Notes: generated by a model not told the origin, from the sequence alone. Positions 1 to 10,626 are shown, counted from the first letter of the stretch. The stretch is 36,267 nt of DNA from an uncultured Verrucomicrobiota bacterium (GCA_903826865.1 CAIKGD010000069.1:1-36267); one strand, 5' to 3'. Translations and numbers: made by a program.

Positions 1-23
1 CCTTTTAATTTAACAGTGCTTGG

Positions 24-80
24 CGGTTTCGTGAAGTTGTAACTTGCAAGTGAACTACTTCACGAAACCGTTTTTCTTTT
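24..80 (+). terminator. Strong hairpin with T-tract, probable terminator of a gene left of the window
   Basis: Arms at 24-37 and 57-70 are perfectly complementary over 14 bp. The 19-nt loop region contains its own 10-bp palindrome at 42-51. A T-rich tract follows at 71-80 on the + strand, which fits an intrinsic terminator for a rightward gene outside the window. It could also limit leftward readthrough from the gene at 125-895, but no T-tract lies on that side. Confidence 0.7.
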
Positions 81-124
81 GGCGCTCAATCAATTCAGCC
101 CATGATCGGCGCTATTGCTTCTTC

Positions 125-895
125 TCATGTATCTCCTACTGAGCTATCGCTCTCGATTAGAAGTGTTATTGATAGCCATTTCGTAATTCGCTCAATCTCC
201 TTTTGTGTCAAATCCAGAGGGGCGTTGACCGTGATCTTGCGACGTTTTTCTTTATCCAGCGGTAAAATATGAGTGTGTGTCCCCTGACTGGCTTGTTCCT
301 GCATCGAACTCCCTATAGGAGGGATAATTTGTGGTGGTGGTAATACCTCTAGTGTCGGTTTTTGGTCGGCAGATTCAATGGGAACGGATGACCCGCCAAC
401 AACACCGTCCGGCGAAAGCATCTGTGCAAACTTCAAAGATGCTAAAAAAGCATTGGCGCACAGCATGGCGCAGGCCGGCGTCAAATTAAAGCGCGTTGCA
501 ATGCCATTGCGCACAAACTCTGGATTTAGTTTTTTGCCAACATTTTTACCAATATATTCGGTGTAAAAAGGGATCGCCATAACCGCATCAATCAACGATT
601 GCCGCTTAATCCCCTCACTGTCTGGGCGCATATAATCTTTGGCTCGCTTGGTAAGCTCCGCGCCAGATTGAGAGAGCATACCAAACAATTTCGCGGCAAG
701 AGTGCGGCGATAAAATGGGGATGACGTTGCCGATGCGTAGCCAAACTCCTTGGCAACTTCGGGCATCGTTTGCGTTTCTACCCCCTTATCATGGATTTTG
801 ATGACAAATTCCGTGATTTCCTGTAAGTTAATCACAGGTAGCTCGCTGGTAAAATCCTTCAGCTTGCTGCGTGGCGTTTCTGTTTGTGTACTCAT
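125..895 (-). CDS. Hypothetical protein, winged-helix-like, accessory
   Basis: 256 aa. I do not recognise the family with certainty. The first ~140 residues are helical and read like the DUF5343-type winged-helix proteins found in accessory regions: a segment resembling an HTH around 45-75, a block with R-x-S-L-I-D-A-V around 98-110, and an F-N-L-T-P-A-C-A-like helix after it. Residues ~165-205 are a Pro/Ser-rich linker. The C-terminal ~45 residues start with a basic stretch (KRRKITVNAP) followed by D-L-T-x-K-E-I-E-R-I-x-x-W-L, a small conserved-looking cap. No membrane segment or signal peptide. Base composition is visibly more AT-rich than the housekeeping genes to the right, suggesting acquisition. 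The start is set by a -35/-10 pair ending only about 9 nt upstream, with no Shine-Dalgarno. It stands alone, next to a decayed phage-type gene. Confidence 0.75.
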   Translation of the reverse strand: MSTQTETPRSKLKDFTSELPVINLQEITEFVIKIHDKGVETQTMPEVAKEFGYASATSSPFYRRTLAAKLFGMLSQSGAELTKRAKDYMRPDSEGIKRQSLIDAVMAIPFYTEYIGKNVGKKLNPEFVRNGIATRFNLTPACAMLCANAFLASLKFAQMLSPDGVVGGSSVPIESADQKPTLEVLPPPQIIPPIGSSMQEQASQGTHTHILPLDKEKRRKITVNAPLDLTQKEIERITKWLSITLLIESDSSVGDT

Positions 896-904
896 AGTGC
901 TCGA

Positions 905-933
905 AATCTAGCGCACCTATAAATTGCTGTCAA
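905..933 (-). promoter_or_regulatory. Promoter giving a near-leaderless transcript for the gene at 125-895
   Basis: On the - strand a perfect TTGACA (928-933) is followed after exactly 17 nt by TAGATT (905-910). The expected transcription start is near 898, only about 3 nt before the ATG at 895-893, and there is no purine-rich ribosome-binding site between. This is the cleanest sigma70-type promoter in the window. Confidence 0.65.
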
Positions 934-1059
934 CAAGAAAAAGCGAGAAAAGGATTGAAACAATAATTTGGTAAAAATAAGCCGAAATCTATGGTGTTGT
1001 ATGGAAACTCCAAATTAGGACACTACCGCCTGTTCAAAACCAGCCTAAAAACCGAAGGA

Positions 1060-1496
1060 TCAGTCCTGATGGAAGCCGATCCGTCTTTTCGGCGGATCGG
1101 GCGGCGGAGCCAGCAGAGGTTGAAGCTGCTCCCAGATCAATCCAATCGCTTGATCATGTTCCAACAGTGTTTTATCAATTTCCGCCAGCCGTTTCAGGAT
1201 TGCCGCATTGGCAGCAAGCTGTTCACGCATCCGGACAAAGGCCCGTATCACAAACAGACTCATCGCCACCGCTTCCGGACTGTTCAGCACCATAGCCGCC
1301 ATCAACGCGCCGTGTTCGCTAAAAACAGCATGAAGTTGCTGCGAAAATCGGCGCTGTGCGAGGTGGTCACAATTTGTGACCTTAAAGACCCAGCTTCTTC
1401 TTCCTCAGCGAGTTGAAAACTTGAAGTCGCAAATTGCGACTTCAAGTTGCGCCACTCCTGAGCGATCCATTGAAACATTAAATCGCTTCAACATTG
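1060..1496 (-). pseudogene. Decayed ORF6N-domain (phage antirepressor-type) gene
   Basis: The last 81 residues (1060-1305) match the conserved tail of ORF6N-domain proteins: M-V-L-N-S-P-x-A-V-x-M-S-x-F-V-I-R-A-F-V-R, then a helical region and the ending P-P-K-R-R-I-G-F. Reading further upstream on the - strand recovers, in shifted frames, F-S-E-H-G-A-L-M (1306-1329), L-R-S-Q-I-V-T-T-S (about 1360-1390), N-L-K-S-Q-F-A-T-S-S (about 1425-1455) and D-L-M-F-Q (about 1470-1484). These are ORF6N landmarks in the right order. One frameshift lies near the T-run at about 1321-1325. Another disrupts the sequence just before D-L-M-F-Q, and the first ~40 residues are missing, replaced by a hairpin repeat at 1507. 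ORF6N proteins bind DNA and are typical of phages and mobile regions. The copy is non-functional as it stands. Confidence 0.8.
1365..1448. repeat. Two related perfect palindromes inside the ORF6N remnant
   Basis: 1418-1448 is a 31-bp palindrome (15-bp arms around one base at 1433) with core GTCGCAAATTGCGAC. 1365-1381 is a 17-bp palindrome with core GTCACAATTTGTGAC. The cores differ at symmetric positions so that both stay self-complementary. On the coding strand they specify the two S-Q-x-x-T motifs of the ORF6N remnant. Confidence 0.75.
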
Positions 1497-1506
1497 AGAT
1501 GCCGAC

Positions 1507-1568
1507 TGGAGGGACGGCTTCCACGCCGTCCGTTATTAAAAGCGGCGCGGGTGGAACCGCGCCCTCCA
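1507..1568. repeat. Paired-hairpin (REP/BIME-like) element, copy 1
   Basis: Outer arms TGGAGGG (1507-1513) and CCCTCCA (1562-1568) enclose two hairpins. Hairpin one: 7-bp stem GGACGGC/GCCGTCC (1512-1518, 1525-1531) with loop TTCCAC. Hairpin two: 7-bp stem GGCGCGG/CCGCGCC (1544-1550, 1557-1563) with loop GTGGAA. The two loops are exact reverse complements. The same architecture recurs at 7186-7232 with partly different stems. Function is unknown; the layout is that of REP pairs mobilised by RAYT-type transposases, none of which is in this window. Confidence 0.75.
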
Positions 1569-1641
1569 AATTCGGTCTAGCGGCATTTCAACCGTTAAAT
1601 GCTCTAAATCCCCCCGGGAACGAGTTCTTAACCGGAAAAGA

Positions 1642-1672
1642 AAAAGCCGCCCCGGAGACCGGAGCGGCTTTT
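1642..1672 (-). terminator. Intrinsic terminator of gap
   Basis: Arms 1642-1650 and 1664-1672 (AAAAGCCGC/GCGGCTTTT) continue past one C-A mismatch into CCGG/CCGG around a 3-nt loop (1656-1658). On the - strand the stem is followed by a T-rich stretch (complement of the A-run at 1636-1645). It lies about 20 nt beyond the gap stop codon. Confidence 0.85.
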
Positions 1673-1691
1673 GCACTGAGTCGGTGTCAGT

Positions 1692-2775
<1,084 letters not shown>

Positions 2776-2793
2776 TCCTCTGCGCCCGCAAAC

Positions 2794-2822
2794 TTGACAC
2801 CCCTGTCCAAAGCCCCGACACT
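2794..2822 (+). promoter_or_regulatory. Candidate promoter for the M50 protease gene
   Basis: A perfect TTGACA at 2794-2799 is followed after 17 nt by GACACT (2817-2822), a weak -10 match (3 of 6). It would start transcription about 15 nt before the ATG at 2844. The divergent gap promoter lies immediately to the left. Confidence 0.35.
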
Positions 2823-2843
2823 CTCCATCAAACAAAGGATTTT

Positions 2844-3611
2844 ATGATTAAACGTTCCTATCTGATTACACGCGTCATGGGTATTCCGGTACGGATGCAC
2901 ATTACGCTGATCATACTCTTAATCATTTTGGGCTTTTCGTACGGTCTGCTCGGTCTGCTCTACGCCGTCGCACTTTTTGCCAGCGTAGCTTTGCATGAGC
3001 TGGGTCATTCATGGGTCGCCATCCGCAAGGGGTGCCATGTGCGGGAAATCATGTTGCTGCCGATCGGCGGCGTCGCAAAAATGGACAGCATTCCCTCGCG
3101 CCCGAAAGATGAATTTCTTGTAGCCGCAGCCGGCCCGCTGACGAGTCTCATACTGGCCGTTCTGTTCGGCTGGCTCGGTCAGTCCGTTTTTCTTTTTATC
3201 TCTCTGCGTAATGTGAATTTGATGCTGTGTCTCTTCAATCTGCTGCCATCGTTTCCTATGGATGGCGGACGCATCTTCCGCGCCGCTATGACACCGCGAC
3301 TCGGTCGTTTAAAAGCTACCGCACTGGCGGCTCGTATTGGACGCATTCTGGCCGTCGCTTTCGGGATTTTCGGCCTGTATCACGGAAACTTCATCCTCAT
3401 CCTGATCGCCATTTTCATCTTTCAGTCAGCCGGCGCGGAATACCGCGCCGTCTACATGCAGCAGATGAGTCAGGAATGGTTCACCGGAGGGCAGCCCGCC
3501 GACATCGAAGTGAGCCCGCCGCCCTACGCACGCAAAGCGCCGCCGTTCCGGGCCGGATGGAAAAACAAAATCAACAGATTTTTCACCGATTTATTCAAAA
3601 ATTGGAACTGA
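2844..3611 (+). CDS. M50-family (site-2-protease-like) intramembrane zinc metalloprotease
   Basis: 255 aa integral membrane protein. The zinc motif H-E-L-G-H is at 51-55 in the second hydrophobic segment. The second zinc ligand region N-L-L-P-S-F-P-M-D-G-G-R is at 132-143. Five to six hydrophobic segments lie between residues 18 and 200. The tail from ~205 is soluble, Pro-rich and basic. Unlike many bacterial M50B homologues there is no C-terminal CBS-domain pair, and no PDZ domain. The ATG at 2844 has an AAAGGA ribosome-binding site 4 nt upstream. The reading frame stays open far to the left, but only as antisense of gap. The family cleaves membrane-embedded substrates (anti-sigma factors, small membrane proteins); the substrate here is unknown. 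Confidence 0.88.
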   Translation: MIKRSYLITRVMGIPVRMHITLIILLIILGFSYGLLGLLYAVALFASVALHELGHSWVAIRKGCHVREIMLLPIGGVAKMDSIPSRPKDEFLVAAAGPLTSLILAVLFGWLGQSVFLFISLRNVNLMLCLFNLLPSFPMDGGRIFRAAMTPRLGRLKATALAARIGRILAVAFGIFGLYHGNFILILIAIFIFQSAGAEYRAVYMQQMSQEWFTGGQPADIEVSPPPYARKAPPFRAGWKNKINRFFTDLFKNWN

Positions 3612-3891
3612 AACCGGTTCTGTCTTTAAGCTCATCATTTGTTTGGCAAATCGCCGTTCTTCCCCTATTCTCACCCGAATTTTGGAGTGGATTATTTTAT
3701 GGTTTCCAGACAACAGTCATTATCGATTGGAAAAGCGTTGAGAGCGTACGTGACATTATCTCTCACCGCTGTTTTGATCTGGATGCCGGGGAAGTTTTCG
3801 ATATCTGCCAGACACGCATCCCGCCGCCTCATGCAATGATCAAACAAATGATTTCTGATTTAAACAACCATTCTGACAGCAAAGGTTAGAC
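3612..3891 (+). other. 280-bp spacer between the protease and carB, possible small protein at 3699-3839
   Basis: No clear terminator or RNA fold. An ATG at 3699 with GGAGTGG about 8 nt upstream opens a 46-codon frame to 3839: a basic N-terminus, a hydrophobic stretch (A-Y-V-T-L-S-L-T-A-V-L-I-W-M) and a basic end, so it could encode a small membrane peptide. A competing frame ends at TAG 3887-3889, immediately before carB, and reads through the same DNA. I cannot tell which, if either, is real. Only AAAGG at about 3881-3885 is available as a carB ribosome-binding site. Confidence 0.3.
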
Positions 3892-7110
<3,219 letters not shown>

Positions 7111-7135
7111 CCGCTTCGGGCACGGAAGTTTTTCT

Positions 7136-7162
7136 CACAGAGCCGCAAAGCTCGCAGAGATT
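7136..7162. repeat. Short ~9-10-bp periodic repeat after carB
   Basis: Three imperfect units of the form C-x-CAGAG / CGCAAAG / CGCAGAG follow one another directly downstream of carB. This is similar in style to the 10-bp periodic repeat at 36081-36108. No obvious transcription terminator is present; only a weak 4-bp stem before a T5 run lies at about 7113-7134. Confidence 0.45.
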
Positions 7163-7185
7163 TTCACGATCAGGATGCTTTATAC

Positions 7186-7232
7186 TGGAGGGTCGCGTTC
7201 CACCGCGACCGGGGACGGCGTGGATGCCGTCC
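7186..7232. repeat. Paired-hairpin (REP/BIME-like) element, copy 2
   Basis: TGGAGGG (7186-7192) leads into hairpin one, stem GGTCGCG/CGCGACC (7191-7197, 7204-7210) with loop TTCCAC. Hairpin two has stem GGACGGC/GCCGTCC (7213-7219, 7226-7232) with loop GTGGAT. Compared with copy 1 the first stem has an entirely different but still complementary sequence, whereas loop TTCCAC and the lead TGGAGGG are identical. The right outer arm is degenerate here. Confidence 0.75.
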
Positions 7233-7270
7233 ATCACGACGTTTCAATCGTTATCGGCTCTAGGAAAAAC

Positions 7271-7389
7271 TGTAGCCGGTTATTTTCGGGACACCCCAAC
7301 GCAGACGAGGCTTCCAGCCTCGTTTGCATGAGACAGGTGTGTGGTTTGACTGAACGGGGCTGGAAGCTTCGTCTGCGATAACGGCTACA
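7271..7389. repeat. Nested palindromic element (~119 bp, MITE-like)
   Basis: Outer arms: TGTAGCCGGTTAT (7271-7283) against ATAACGGCTACA (7378-7389), one bulged base. Inner arms: CGCAGACGA (7300-7308) against TCGTCTGCG (7368-7376), perfect. Inside them lie two small hairpins with loops TTCCA (stem CGAGGC/GCCTCG, 7306-7322) and TGGAA (stem ACGGGGC/GCTTCGT with two G-T pairs, 7354-7372), again mutually complementary. No coding potential and no target-site duplication recognised. It looks like a non-autonomous mobile or structural repeat. Confidence 0.65.
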
Positions 7390-7448
7390 ACTTTGCGAAA
7401 ATTGCTCTAAAAAATACCAATTGTTCAAACCGCGACTGCGCGCGCCGG

Positions 7449-7661
7449 TTATTTTTTGAAGAACGCAATGGTTGATGCAAGTCCTTCATCAAAGCTGGAG
7501 GCCGACTTGAAGCCGTCCGCGAATTCATGCTTGAAGCCCTGAAGGTTTTTCAGATAGCCCGAACGCAGATTATCGAGCACCCGAACTTCTGCTTTTCCCT
7601 GAAAATGCTCCACCACATGGCTGCCGATAAACCCGGCACCGCCGGTTACTAAAATTCTCAT
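7449..7661 (-). pseudogene. NAD-dependent sugar-nucleotide epimerase with internal in-frame deletion
   Basis: 70 aa. Residues 1-47 are a textbook start of an extended SDR epimerase (GalE/WbpP type): M-R-I-L-V-T-G-G-A-G-F-I-G-S-H, then L-D-N-L-R-S-G. Residues ~48-70 (D-G-F-K-S-A-S-S-F-D-E-G-L, ending F-F-K-K) match the far C-terminus of the same family. The roughly 240 intervening residues, including the S/T-Y-x-x-x-K catalytic site and the substrate domain, are absent, and the frame is kept across the junction. It overlaps the upstream kinase by 4 bp, so it was the last gene of that operon. It cannot be an active epimerase. Whether the short product is made is unknown. Confidence 0.8.
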
Positions 7662-8779
7662 TTATACTCCTTAACTATGCGCTGCATGACTTCCGCCTGC
7701 CGCTCCATGGACTGTACCATCTTAAACTGCTTGCGGCAGCGGTCTATATTCTGCCCCTCGCGATGCGTTTTAAAATAAACATCGCCCTGCAGATAATCAG
7801 TCAAAAACCGCAGGCCGATTTCAAAGGTGATCAGCCGCCCCGAGAACGGCAGCAGTTCGCGTTCTTTCGGCGTCAGAAAACCGGAGGCTGTTTCAAGATA
7901 GCCTTTCGTGAGCGCCCGAAAATAGTTGATGTCCATCTCGACCCGCGAGAGGTCGCGTTCGTCCTCAACCGCCTGATTCGTGGTGGTGCGCACCATATCG
8001 CCGAAGTCGTACAGCACGGAACCGGGCATAACGGTGTCGAGGTCGATCACACACATGCCTTTGCCGGTCGCTGTGTCGATCAGCACATTGTTGAGCTTCG
8101 TGTCATTGTGTGTCACGCGCTCCGGCAGTTCCCCGGTCTTCATCAGATCAATGACGACATCGACCATTTCCTCGCGGGTTTTTGCAAATTCAATCTCCGC
8201 CTTGACACCAGCCGCGCGGTTGAACCGATCCTCTTCAATCGCGTTTGCCAGCACATTGAAACGGGAGCGGGTGTGGTGAAAGTCAGGAATCGTTTCATGC
8301 AGCCGTCCGGGCAGATCGGCGAGCTGGCACTGGAATTCCCCGAAAGCTTTCGCGGTCTCGAAGGCCTGCGCTGTATTTTCGACTACGTCAATGCCCAGCG
8401 CACCTTCGATAAAAACATAGGTGCGCCAGTAATCACCTTTCGTATCCTGATAAAAAATTCCGCCGGTGCGGGTCGGAACCAGCGTCAGCACGCGCCGGTC
8501 GAGCTGGTCTGCGCCGGCCGCGCTTAATTTCCGGCGCTGATGCTGAATGACGCGCCCGATGTTTTCCATCAGTTCCGGAACCTTTTTGAAAATATTATTA
8601 TTGATGCGCTGATGGATGTAATGCACCTCGCGCCGGTTTTGTTCATAGATCACGCGAAACGTGTCGTTGATGTGCCCGCTGCCGTAAGGCTTCTCCCCGA
8701 TGTATTTTCCGGGGACAGCAAAATTAGCGGCCATTTCTTCTTTATGCACCAGACTGGTTCCGCCCGCATTCATGCTCAT
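7658..8779 (-). CDS. APH-fold sugar kinase, N-acetylhexosamine 1-kinase (NahK)-like
   Basis: 373 aa. The kinase fold has an N-terminal lobe with G-H-I-N-D-T-F-R-V (35-43) and Q-R-I-N-x-x-I-F-K-x-V-P-x-L-M-E-N-I (57-74), a block characteristic of NahK-type proteins. The catalytic loop H-N-D-x-K-x-x-N is at 224-231 and the metal site D-L-D at 246-248. NahK phosphorylates the anomeric OH of GlcNAc or GalNAc; relatives are often misnamed mucin desulfatases. Here it sits between nagB and an epimerase remnant, overlapping both by 4 bp, so amino-sugar substrates are likely. Because NagB needs glucosamine 6-phosphate, the exact position phosphorylated is uncertain. An internal ATG at codon 16 is an alternative start; the ATGA overlap with nagB favours the one given. 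Confidence 0.82.
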   Translation of the reverse strand: MSMNAGGTSLVHKEEMAANFAVPGKYIGEKPYGSGHINDTFRVIYEQNRREVHYIHQRINNNIFKKVPELMENIGRVIQHQRRKLSAAGADQLDRRVLTLVPTRTGGIFYQDTKGDYWRTYVFIEGALGIDVVENTAQAFETAKAFGEFQCQLADLPGRLHETIPDFHHTRSRFNVLANAIEEDRFNRAAGVKAEIEFAKTREEMVDVVIDLMKTGELPERVTHNDTKLNNVLIDTATGKGMCVIDLDTVMPGSVLYDFGDMVRTTTNQAVEDERDLSRVEMDINYFRALTKGYLETASGFLTPKERELLPFSGRLITFEIGLRFLTDYLQGDVYFKTHREGQNIDRCRKQFKMVQSMERQAEVMQRIVKEYK

Positions 8780-9564
8780 GCATCCTGCTGCCAGTCCGGC
8801 TTGTTGTCATATACCCAGCGGTAATAATCGCTCAGCTTAAGTTTTGCTGCAGCCGCTTCATCGAGAAATATTTTTGCCGCCGGATGATGCTGAAGAATCG
8901 ACGCCGGCATGACAGACGCCACCGGGCCTTCAACGGTCGCGGCGACTGCTTCTGCTTTATCCTCCCCGAAAGCGAGCAGCAGGTTTATCCGGGCGTCCAT
9001 AATGGTTCCGATACCCATGGTTAGGCAGTGGTGCGGAACCTTTGATTCGTCGCCGTCAAAAAACCGGGCATTATCCGCGACCGTCTGCCGGGTCAGCGTT
9101 TTAATGCGGGTGCGCGATGCAAACGAAGAGGTCGGTTCGTTGAATCCGACATGCCCGTCCGAGCCGATCCCCAGCACTTGCAGACCGATACCGCCTGCAC
9201 CGGTGATGGCCTGCTCATATTTTGCACAGCAGGCCGGAATGTCTTCAGCCATGCCGTCGGGGATATGCACATTTTCAGGACGGATATTGATGTGCCGGAA
9301 AAGATTTTCCCGCATGAAGTGGTGGTAGGACTGCTCATGATCGGCAGGCAGGCCGACATATTCATCAAGGTTGAAGGTGGTGACACGACTGAAGTCCAGC
9401 CCTTCTTTCCGATGCATACGGATCAGTTCATTATAGAGTATCAGCGGCGTGCTGCCGGTCGCCAGACCCAGCACCGCATCCGGTTTTTCACGGATCAGTC
9501 TTGCCACCACCCGTGCGGCCGCATGACTGCCCTCCGTGGCATTCTGTTTAATAATAATTTCCAT
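8776..9564 (-). CDS. nagB: Glucosamine-6-phosphate deaminase
   Basis: 262 aa, normal length. It converts glucosamine 6-phosphate to fructose 6-phosphate and ammonia. The phosphate loop is G-L-A-T-G-S-T-P (33-40). The acid-base pair region N-L-D-E-Y is at 65-69, the catalytic G-S-D-G-H-V-G-F-N-E-P at 134-144 (Asp136, His138, Glu143), and the T-M-G-I-G-T-I block at 182-188. The start lies 11 nt after the PIG-L stop and the stop overlaps the kinase start (ATGA), so the genes are translationally coupled. Two positions of the usual G-x-D-G-H-I-A-F-N-E-P differ (V-G instead of I-A), a mild variation. No nagA is present in the cluster. Confidence 0.95.
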   Translation of the reverse strand: MEIIIKQNATEGSHAAARVVARLIREKPDAVLGLATGSTPLILYNELIRMHRKEGLDFSRVTTFNLDEYVGLPADHEQSYHHFMRENLFRHINIRPENVHIPDGMAEDIPACCAKYEQAITGAGGIGLQVLGIGSDGHVGFNEPTSSFASRTRIKTLTRQTVADNARFFDGDESKVPHHCLTMGIGTIMDARINLLLAFGEDKAEAVAATVEGPVASVMPASILQHHPAAKIFLDEAAAAKLKLSDYYRWVYDNKPDWQQDA

Positions 9565-9575
9565 TTACGGCTCCC

Positions 9576-10385
9576 TCAAAACAGCTTGTTGAAATTGTCT
9601 TTCATCGACAGCATGCGGCCCGGCGCGGTTCTTTTCACCAGGCAGCCCTTCTCCCACCGGCTCAAACGGTACAGAGTCGCAAACGTAAAGTCCGGAACCG
9701 AACCGCCCTGCCCTCCGACCAGCTCCCCGCCGCGCCGTACATTATCCTGCATCCAGGCCGGAAGCGACAGGTGATACGGATTGCGTTCCACTTCTTTCAC
9801 GTGGAAAGAAATCGCCGCTACCAGTTCAGCCAGCGTCGCGGCATCCGCTTCTATCATCAGGTTCGGGTCATCCATCGCGCCCCAGAATTCGGTTTCGATG
9901 ACCGTGCAGGAAAAACTTTTTTCCATTTCCGCGAGAGCAGCCGTCACCAGAAAGTGGGTGGAAATATGGCGCGAGTTCCAATCTTTGGAATGCGGCATAA
10001 AGACAACGGACGGCCGAACCGTCTGAAGGATTTCGACCACATCCTCTTTTTCCAGAATCCGGAACCCTTCCGTCCGTTGGAAAATTGTCCAGCCAAGAAA
10101 GCCGCAGGCGTTTTTAAGTTCTTCGGCGCGGCCCGGCTGCCGTTCCATATTACTGCCGAAAGTGACCGGCACGTTGATGATTCTCATTCCCGTCTCGCGC
10201 ATGAGGCGTAAAGGCAGCAGACCGGTGATGCACTCGTCGTCCGGATGCGGCGAAAACAGCAGAACCCGCGGCGCAGCGTCCGGAAGTTTCCTCGCACCGC
10301 ACGGCTCAAGGCCGCCCGCCGGCAGTTTTTTCGCTGATTGAAACTGTTCTTCGATCTGTTGAACAAACTTCAGATACGGGTTCAT
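9576..10385 (-). CDS. PIG-L (LmbE-like) zinc deacetylase
   Basis: 269 aa. The zinc motif P-H-P-D-D-E is at 46-51 and the second metal-ligand motif H-I-S-T-H at 140-144, the signature of LmbE/PIG-L N-deacetylases acting on N-acetylglucosaminyl groups. An N-terminal extension of ~38 residues precedes the Rossmann-like core. No signal peptide, so it should be cytoplasmic. It is preceded by AAAGGA 9 nt upstream of the ATG. Position immediately before nagB, and absence of nagA, suggest it removes acetyl from GlcNAc or a GlcNAc derivative to feed NagB (inference). The family also includes deacetylases for mycothiol and bacillithiol precursors and chitobiose, so the substrate needs testing. Confidence 0.85.
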   Translation of the reverse strand: MNPYLKFVQQIEEQFQSAKKLPAGGLEPCGARKLPDAAPRVLLFSPHPDDECITGLLPLRLMRETGMRIINVPVTFGSNMERQPGRAEELKNACGFLGWTIFQRTEGFRILEKEDVVEILQTVRPSVVFMPHSKDWNSRHISTHFLVTAALAEMEKSFSCTVIETEFWGAMDDPNLMIEADAATLAELVAAISFHVKEVERNPYHLSLPAWMQDNVRRGGELVGGQGGSVPDFTFATLYRLSRWEKGCLVKRTAPGRMLSMKDNFNKLF

Positions 10386-10397
10386 GGTTCTTTCCTT

Positions 10398-10613
10398 TCA
10401 GATCAACGGAAGGCTGGCGGCCGCAACCGCCTGCCCGACGCGCCGGCTTTTTTCATCGGGCACATGAATCTGAACTTTTTCCGCAAACTCTGGAAACTCA
10501 TTCTCAATCACCCTGCGCGCGGTCTCAAGCGTTTTTTCTCCGCCGCAACCGGAGGTGATCCGTCCGAGAATGCAGAAAACCGTCCTCCCTGTGGATGCAG
10601 AAAGCGGGATGCC
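10398..10613 (-). pseudogene. C-terminal remnant of a probable ROK-type sugar kinase
   Basis: A 71-codon frame without a start codon, bounded upstream by TAA (10614-10616). It reads T-V-F-C-I-L-G-R-I-T-S-G-C-G-G-E-K-T-L, then I-H-V-P-D-E-K, and ends R-R-V-G-Q-A-V-A-A-A-S-L-P-L-I. The glycine-rich strand-turn-helix and the G-Q-A-x-A-A-A-S-L-P end resemble the C-terminus of ROK-family glucokinases/GlcNAc kinases, but I assign this from memory only. The symporter gene ends at 10627 and the deacetylase starts 12 nt after this frame stops, so a full kinase gene once stood here and about three quarters are gone. Confidence 0.5.
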
Positions 10614-10626
10614 TTATCCGGCATCA

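Noticed and set aside
24-70. Possible integron attC site
   Set aside because: The inverted repeat is perfect but lacks the R'/R'' consensus (RYYYAAC/GTTRRRY) and unpaired extrahelical bases. A following T-tract fits a terminator better.
991-1416. 141-codon + strand frame over the ORF6N remnant
   Set aside because: Antisense to recognisable ORF6N residues; no features of its own.
7234-7428. 64-codon frame on the - strand over the palindromic element
   Set aside because: Encoded entirely by inverted repeats; no ribosome-binding site and no protein-like features.
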